A DNA stretch of 64,000 bases from NCBI GenBank assembly GCA_016717325.1, contig JADKFV010000006.1:1-64000 (forward strand). The letters run 5' to 3'. This document shows, piece by piece, positions 58,710-64,000 of the stretch. The notes under the pieces were generated by a model, which was not told the origin of the DNA, made no database searches, and saw only the letters and a list, made by a program, of their open reading frames with translations. Both the position numbers and the translations under genes were made by a program. Origin of the DNA: Bacteroidota bacterium. GTDB taxonomy: Bacteria; Bacteroidota; Bacteroidia; AKYH767-A; OLB10. Within the stretch, counting starts at the first letter, position 1. Each line of letters opens with the position of its first letter.

Positions 58710-59312
58710 ATGGCTTTCACACTTCCTTCGCTGCCTTATGAGTTAGCAGCACTCGAGCCGCACATCGATGCGCGCACCATGGAGATACATCATGGTAAAC
58801 ACCACAATGCTTATGTTACCAACCTGAACAATGCAATTGCCAACACCCTGGCTGATGGTTTGAGCATTGAAGAAATATGTAAAAATATTTCGCAATACAG
58901 TATGCCTGTTCGTAATAATGGTGGCGGGCACTACAACCACAGTATGTTTTGGCAAATAATGTCGCCAAAAGGCGGTGGCGCACCAACAGGCACATTGGGC
59001 GATGCCATTACAAAAACATTTGGCAGTTTCGATGCTATGAAAGAAAAATTTGCCGCTGCTGCCACTACGCGTTTTGGTAGCGGATGGGCATGGCTCATAA
59101 AAAATGATGCCGGTGAACTGGCAATTTGCAGCACCCCAAATCAAGACAATCCGTTGATGGATATTGCCGAAGTGCGCGGCACTCCATTGTTAGGCATTGA
59201 TGTATGGGAACACGCATACTATTTGAACTATCAAAACCGCAGACCCGATTACATTGCTGCATTTTGGAATGTAATAAACTGGGAAGAAGTAGCTCGCAGA
59301 GGAGGAATGTAA
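58710..59312 (+). CDS. sodA: Superoxide dismutase, Mn-type (Fe/Mn family)
   Basis: A 200-residue cytoplasmic enzyme that turns superoxide into oxygen and hydrogen peroxide. Metal ligands are His27 (MEIHHGKHH), His77 (GGGHYNHSMFW), Asp164 and His168 (GIDVWEHAYYLNYQNRRPDY). The Gly in NNGGGHYNH and Gln145 in STPNQDNPLM favour the Mn form over the Fe form, though cambialistic use is possible. No signal peptide. It has its own promoter and a strong terminator, so it is probably a single-gene unit. Confidence 0.95.
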   Translation: MAFTLPSLPYELAALEPHIDARTMEIHHGKHHNAYVTNLNNAIANTLADGLSIEEICKNISQYSMPVRNNGGGHYNHSMFWQIMSPKGGGAPTGTLGDAITKTFGSFDAMKEKFAAAATTRFGSGWAWLIKNDAGELAICSTPNQDNPLMDIAEVRGTPLLGIDVWEHAYYLNYQNRRPDYIAAFWNVINWEEVARRGGM

Positions 59313-59329
59313 TTCATTATATTCTACAC

Positions 59330-59364
59330 AAAAAAAGGTTGTCTGTTTTAGACAACCTTTTTTT
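59330..59364. terminator. Bidirectional hairpin terminator after sodA
   Basis: A-run, GGTTGTCT, short GTTTT loop, AGACAACC and T-run form a symmetric hairpin 18 bp after the sodA stop; it can also serve the minus strand. Confidence 0.85.
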
Positions 59365-59464
59365 ATGCTTGGAATTTTTTTGATCAGCTTGAGCGCTACT
59401 CATTATTATTGTCAGGTGTATGTTTTGCAAATCCGCTTAAAGTTCTTAGTAGAAAAACCGCTCA

Positions 59465-61141
59465 CTATTTTTTAGAATCCTGTTTGCAAAATTTAGTTTG
59501 GTAATTCACATTTGGCCCTAAAATATTTGCATAATAAATACCGGCCTTAAGTGCAGATATATCAAGTTGGTGATTGGCGTTTACTAATTGCTGAGTGAAT
59601 ATTTTTTTTCCTGTTATATCGTATACGGTTACTGTTGCATTTCCAAAATCGCCTTCGAAAAATAATTTTTCATCTGCCGGATTTGGATATGCCTTTGTTT
59701 GTGTTTTTGTCTCCTCCACATCGGCCTTTTTTATTAATGATCCAATAATATTATAACAAAACAATTGCCTTGAACTATGCCACTCCTGCTGAGTTCCTTT
59801 ACCCGTTTTACCACCGCCCAAAGCATATAATAAAGGTGGATTTACTTTACTGTTTAGCTTGCCACGGAAATTCTTATAGTCGATAAATTCGGCAACCATG
59901 CCGGGGTAAATATTATCAACATAAAAGGTATCTTGAAAAGATATTGCCGCATTGGCGGGATTCAAAAATGCCGAAAATCCTTGTGTTCCTATACAATCAA
60001 TATAAGATTGACCATTATAATATTTAAAAAAATTGGTGTATAAACCCCCGGTTACAAATAAGGCGGTTGCCGCAGTTCCGGTTTTTCCATTAGTAGTAAT
60101 ATGATATAAGCTTAAAGGCCGCGCTAGTGGCTGACTTATCAACTTATTATAACTTCGTAACCCGGCAGTGCTGTATTTTAATATCCTTCGTGCATCCGCC
60201 AATACATAAGAAGCACCATTTGCAGCATCTACTGTCATTGAAGTAAAAGCATAATTTACATTTGATGCTGATAATTGTCGTGCCCATTGCAAAACGCCAA
60301 TGCTATTTATTTTAAGCAAAACGCCAAAAGATCCACTGCTATTGTTTCCGGTACCACCAACATAAAAAACATCGTTTACAACTTTTAATTCCTTTGCTTC
60401 ATCGGAGTAATTTCCATTAGCATAATTGTACAAAAAGGTCCAACTGATATTTAATGACGAATCCAATCTTTGTACAAATAACTCATCGCTGTTTATATTG
60501 TTGTCTATTCTTCCCGCGGTGGCAAATCCGGTAGAAGTTATTTCTCCACTCGTTATAGCGGCATTTTCGTACAACGCATATTTTAATAATGCTCCATTAC
60601 TTTTTCTATATTTTAAAACCACTCCACCATCATCAGTATTTCCACATACATAAAAATAACTTGTGCTCATACCACAACTTACAGTTGTTAAATTCCAGAA
60701 TCTTTTTTTATAAAGGAGGTTTAAGTCGCTATCGAACTTCAAAAGAAAACTTGACATTCCTGAATTGCCAACTGCATATACATTGCCAGCATCATCCACT
60801 TTCACAAATGCTCCTTCGAGCATTTTTGGCGATTGGGGTGAGCCAAGTGTAACATTATCATCTGCAAATGTGAATGTGGCAATAGTGTCGCCATTGGCAT
60901 CTATTTTCGTTATGTCAATTACTCGCATTACAGGCGTTATTCCATTTGGATCAGTGACTGATCGTGCACCAATAACATATGCATGGCCTGATGAGCTAAA
61001 ATCAACATCGAGGTAGTTTGCGTTTCCGGCTCCGTTTGGGTAAGAGGTAACAATGTCTTGATTTTGCAACCACTTTAAGCTTTGACATTTCGCACCGATA
61101 AAAAATACGGTGAAAAATAATGTTACAAGAAGTTTTTTCAT
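59465..61141 (-). CDS. T9SS-exported beta-propeller-like protein
   Basis: A 558-residue secreted protein. Signal peptide KKLLVTLFFTVFFIGAKC; repeated blades of an SBBP/PQQ-like propeller (VKVDDAGNVYAVGNSGMSSF, LKFDSDLNLLYKKRFWNL, YFYVCGNTDDGGVVLKYRKS, VVNDVFYVGGTGNNSSGSFG) and a type-A sorting domain (TKAYPNPADEKLFFEGDFGN ... LKAGIYYANIL). Probably cell-surface; function unknown. Downstream of the large SprB-repeat gene on the same strand (99 bp). Confidence 0.82.
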   Translation of the reverse strand: MKKLLVTLFFTVFFIGAKCQSLKWLQNQDIVTSYPNGAGNANYLDVDFSSSGHAYVIGARSVTDPNGITPVMRVIDITKIDANGDTIATFTFADDNVTLGSPQSPKMLEGAFVKVDDAGNVYAVGNSGMSSFLLKFDSDLNLLYKKRFWNLTTVSCGMSTSYFYVCGNTDDGGVVLKYRKSNGALLKYALYENAAITSGEITSTGFATAGRIDNNINSDELFVQRLDSSLNISWTFLYNYANGNYSDEAKELKVVNDVFYVGGTGNNSSGSFGVLLKINSIGVLQWARQLSASNVNYAFTSMTVDAANGASYVLADARRILKYSTAGLRSYNKLISQPLARPLSLYHITTNGKTGTAATALFVTGGLYTNFFKYYNGQSYIDCIGTQGFSAFLNPANAAISFQDTFYVDNIYPGMVAEFIDYKNFRGKLNSKVNPPLLYALGGGKTGKGTQQEWHSSRQLFCYNIIGSLIKKADVEETKTQTKAYPNPADEKLFFEGDFGNATVTVYDITGKKIFTQQLVNANHQLDISALKAGIYYANILGPNVNYQTKFCKQDSKK

Positions 61142-61240
61142 CTTTTTTAGTTTTTAATATTTAGTAACTAAAGCATCCTAAGTAAGGACAATAAAAATGT
61201 AATGGTATTTAGATGTCAAATGTAGTAAAGAAAACGATAA

Positions 61241-64000
61241 TTAATTCACAATCATTTTCAACATTTCTGTTGAACCCTTTATTTTCAGCTTCACTGTATA
61301 ACATCCCGGAGCAAAACGATTAGCATCGAAAGAATATTTGTTTTCTCCTTCGGTGGCCGATATATTTTCGGTGTAAACTTTTGCGCCAATGATATTGTAG
61401 ATTTCAAAATACGCATCATTATCATATGTAAATGATGTGAACTGAATTGTTGTTAATCCGTTTGTTGGATTGGGTAACAATTGCAAATCGGAAATATCGA
61501 AAGGCAATCCTTCTTTGGTGCAGGTAAAAGAAACCGGATGCTTGGCCAATACACTTTGGCCGCAAGCGTTTATTGCCCGGCACGATATTACACCGTTAAT
61601 GCTTCCCCAATTTACAACAATAGTGGAGGTGCCTTGTCCACTTACAAGCGTACTACCCGAAACAATAGTCCAAACATAAGATGTAGCACCAATCACAGGA
61701 GTAATAGAATAAGTAACTCCCTGTTGGTATTGACATGCGTAATTAGAACCCAATATTTTTGGCTGTGAAGGCTTTGCAACAATATTTAACTGCTGATCGG
61801 CACTTTGGCCGCATGCATTAATTGCTCTCACTTTTATTTTTCCCGAAGTGGTAAAGCTATTGGTAAAGTTTACGGCAATCTGTGTGGTGCCTTGTCCACT
61901 TACAATATTGGCACCTGCGGGCACTGTCCAAAAATATGATGTGGCATAGGTAACAGGATTTATATTGTAATTTTTATTTGTGCCGTTACACAATCCATAT
62001 GTTTGCCCGTTAATAATGCCGGGAGTATGCGGAACCGAACCAATAGAATATTTAAAAACACGCACCGCACTTGAACCACATAAATTTATAGCGGCCACTG
62101 TAATTGTATTTGCATTTGCGGTATTAGAAAAACTAACGCTTATTGAAGTGCCTCCCTGCCCGCTCATAATAGTAGCACCTGCGCCTGCAGTCCACAAATA
62201 ACTCGTGGCTCCGGGTACACCTACTATAGAATATATGTTACCACTGCTATTGCGGCACACTGGCGAAACTCCGGAAATTACGCCCGGCTGTGCAGGGGCA
62301 CCGCCCGAATTCGAAACTGTGGCAATACCAGTTTTTGTACATCCATTGGCATCAGTAACATTAACTGTATACGTTCCTGCGGCCAAGCCAATATTCGTTG
62401 ATGTTGTTGATCCATTGCTCCATAAATAATTGTACGGTGAACTGCCTCCGCTTACAATGGCCTCAACCTGCCCACTATTAGCAACCCCACAGGAAACATT
62501 GGTTGTGTTTAATGTTACGTTAAGTGCACCCGATTGTGTAATTGTGTAACTGCATGTTGCAGTACAACCATTGGTATCGGTTGCAGTAAGTGAATATGTC
62601 CCTGCAGCAAGCGATGAGATACTGGCACCGGTAAATCCATTGCTCCACAAATAAGTATAGGGTGAGGTACCACCGGCAGCAATAGCCTGTGCTGTTCCAT
62701 TATTGGCGCTTAAGCATGTTACATTTGTACCACTGCAATTAACAGACAAAGGCATTGATGGTTGAGAGACAATGCGTGAGCAACTGCTTGTGCATCCTTT
62801 TGCGTCCGTAACTATAACAGTATACGTACCTGCATACAATCCAATTGCCGATGAATTTGTAACTCCATTGTTCCAAACGTAAGTGTAAGGACCGGTACCA
62901 CCTGTTACGCTAACAGAAACTACACCGGTATTGGATCCATTACAGGCAATGTCTGTTCCGGAGCAAGTGGCAACAAGCGGAGCAAGTGGCTCAATTATTT
63001 GAATAGTAATTGTGGTATCGCAACCCGGAATATTTGTGACCGTTACGGTATAAAATCCAGCCACGAGGTTCGTTTGGTTTTGTGCCGTAGAGCCATTGCT
63101 CCAATTAAATGTATGATTGCCCGGTGTGCTAGTAGTAAGAATAACAAAAGCATTGTTGCCACCAAAACAATTCACATTGTTTTTCAGCACTGCAACCTGA
63201 GGTATTATACAACCACATACTTGTACATCGGCAACAGTAGTAGCGGTGGCCGAGCATCCTTTTGTATCTGTAACTGTAACAGTATACGTACCGTTCATTG
63301 TGAGGTCGGCAGGAGAGCGGACAATATTTTGCAAAGTAGATGAATAGGCATTTGGGCCCGACCATGAATAAGTGATGCCACCTGTTCCTGTTATGTTCAA
63401 ATCGTTGCCATAACAAACGGGGCTATTGGTGCCGGCAGATGGATTTGGCAAAGGATCTATGTTTATTATGATGCTATCAATTACGGCATTGCACGAACCC
63501 ACAGGATCATCAGTGGTGAGGTACAAGGTTACTTTTCTGTTAGCAGTATCATTTGGCGAAAAGAAGTAAGTAGTGGCTAATAAAGTATCATTTGCAAAAG
63601 TACCGCTACCACTTGTTGTCCATGTTGTTGAAATCACATTTGCGCTGGCACTACCTGTCAACACTGCATTCTTATCTGCACATAATACTAAGGTATCTGC
63701 GGTTACATCCACCGAGTAATGAGGATTGTACCATACTATCATACTGTCCTTTAAATAACTGCATTCGTTTGCAATATCTATCAACTGGAAATACAATTTT
63801 GTGCTACCGGTTGCAACATCAGCATTAGAAGCATTGTAGATTGCAGCACCAAATAGTTGATTGGTAAAAGTTCCGCTTCCGGTAGTTGTCCATTGAAAAG
63901 AAACTGAATTGAAAGTATATGTATTAGTAACAATGGACGATATAACATATGTTAAGGTATCACCACAGGTTTCTGCAATTAAATCGACATTGGCATATTT
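61241..64000 (-). CDS. Large SprB/PKD-repeat T9SS surface protein, partial at right edge
   Basis: The frame is open from the right edge (no stop or start up to 64000) to TAA 61241, at least 919 residues. Upstream residues read AETCGDTLTYVISSIVTN and FQWTTTGSGTFTNQLFGAAI. Then come about four SprB-type repeats of some 75 residues (for example SVTGGTGPYTYVWNNGVTN, AAGGTSPYTYLWSNGFTGAS, VSGGSSPYNYLWSNGSTTST), followed by three PKD-like repeats (GATSYLWTAGAGATIMSGQG, ATSYFWTVPAGANIVSGQGT, GATSYVWTIVSGSTLVSGQG) and a type-A sorting domain (LQLLPNPTNGLTTIQFTSFT). It is an adhesin-like surface protein related to gliding adhesin repeats. Confidence 0.88.
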   Translation of the reverse strand, partial: KYANVDLIAETCGDTLTYVISSIVTNTYTFNSVSFQWTTTGSGTFTNQLFGAAIYNASNADVATGSTKLYFQLIDIANECSYLKDSMIVWYNPHYSVDVTADTLVLCADKNAVLTGSASANVISTTWTTSGSGTFANDTLLATTYFFSPNDTANRKVTLYLTTDDPVGSCNAVIDSIIINIDPLPNPSAGTNSPVCYGNDLNITGTGGITYSWSGPNAYSSTLQNIVRSPADLTMNGTYTVTVTDTKGCSATATTVADVQVCGCIIPQVAVLKNNVNCFGGNNAFVILTTSTPGNHTFNWSNGSTAQNQTNLVAGFYTVTVTNIPGCDTTITIQIIEPLAPLVATCSGTDIACNGSNTGVVSVSVTGGTGPYTYVWNNGVTNSSAIGLYAGTYTVIVTDAKGCTSSCSRIVSQPSMPLSVNCSGTNVTCLSANNGTAQAIAAGGTSPYTYLWSNGFTGASISSLAAGTYSLTATDTNGCTATCSYTITQSGALNVTLNTTNVSCGVANSGQVEAIVSGGSSPYNYLWSNGSTTSTNIGLAAGTYTVNVTDANGCTKTGIATVSNSGGAPAQPGVISGVSPVCRNSSGNIYSIVGVPGATSYLWTAGAGATIMSGQGGTSISVSFSNTANANTITVAAINLCGSSAVRVFKYSIGSVPHTPGIINGQTYGLCNGTNKNYNINPVTYATSYFWTVPAGANIVSGQGTTQIAVNFTNSFTTSGKIKVRAINACGQSADQQLNIVAKPSQPKILGSNYACQYQQGVTYSITPVIGATSYVWTIVSGSTLVSGQGTSTIVVNWGSINGVISCRAINACGQSVLAKHPVSFTCTKEGLPFDISDLQLLPNPTNGLTTIQFTSFTYDNDAYFEIYNIIGAKVYTENISATEGENKYSFDANRFAPGCYTVKLKIKGSTEMLKMIVN

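Noticed and set aside
62205..62429. Plus-strand open frames opposite the SprB-repeat gene
   Set aside because: They arise from the biased codons of the repeat gene on the other strand.

Overview
The window is A+T-rich DNA from a member of the Bacteroidota. Evidence: nine proteins end in a type IX secretion (T9SS) type-A sorting domain, there is a SusC/SusD pair, a CarboxypepD_reg-TonB receptor, Bacteroidota-style promoter elements (TAnnTTTG) and many AlgI-, AsmA- and Reg_prop-type genes of that phylum. I see no rRNA, tRNA, CRISPR array or origin. Genus cannot be fixed without a database search.

Layout. 1-1.6 kb: a small AbrB-like gene running off the left edge and a decayed IS4-type transposase. 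2.2-6.7 kb: a minus-strand surface O-acylation cassette (glucosaminidase-like protein, two SGNH hydrolases, MBOAT acyltransferase). 7-20.9 kb: housekeeping and envelope genes (rhomboid, methylmalonyl-CoA epimerase, serine hydrolase, acetoacetyl-CoA reductase, DUF1761, TonB receptor, NTF2-like protein, a 1443-aa hybrid sensor kinase, an apparent OMP-M23 fusion, YraN) and then a long AsmA-like gene. 23.5-37.4 kb: an all-minus-strand inorganic/reactive sulfur locus: Crp/Fnr regulator, TauE/SafE exporter, thiosulfate-dehydrogenase-like dihaem cytochrome, SoxB-like metallophosphoesterase, secreted DsrE protein, porin, cupin, ICMT-type methyltransferase, 1-Cys peroxiredoxin, persulfide-dioxygenase/rhodanese, rhodanese, two small membrane proteins, thioredoxin, a T9SS kelch-like protein, a TPMT-type methyltransferase and a YeeE/YedE pair. 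37.7-45.4 kb: a secreted LamG protein and a SusD/SusC pair. 45.7-56.9 kb: a tandemly duplicated surface-protein region. Each unit holds a T9SS fibre-like protein with a peptidase S74 chaperone domain, an SFED-type surface protein, a divergent XRE regulator, an identical 48-codon ORF and a copy of the 3' end and terminator of an RRM RNA-binding gene whose complete copy lies at the right end. 57-64 kb: an exonuclease/GIY-YIG protein, Mn-type superoxide dismutase and two more large T9SS proteins, the last running off the right edge.

Frames. At least 18 positions carry a one-base break, mostly in A/T runs, where conserved protein sequence continues in the next frame. I annotate those loci as single genes. 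They look like homopolymer length errors, but recent decay cannot be excluded from sequence alone. One such site probably creates the false OMP-M23 fusion. Two other lesions (an in-frame TGA in a fibre gene and a TAA in an XRE gene) are substitutions, and these lie inside the duplicated region.

The two most interesting systems are the sulfur locus, which combines a BigR/Blh-type sulfide-detoxification set with periplasmic thiosulfate-oxidation-like enzymes under a Crp/Fnr protein, and the duplicated S74-fibre/SFED/XRE units bounded by RRM-gene tails.
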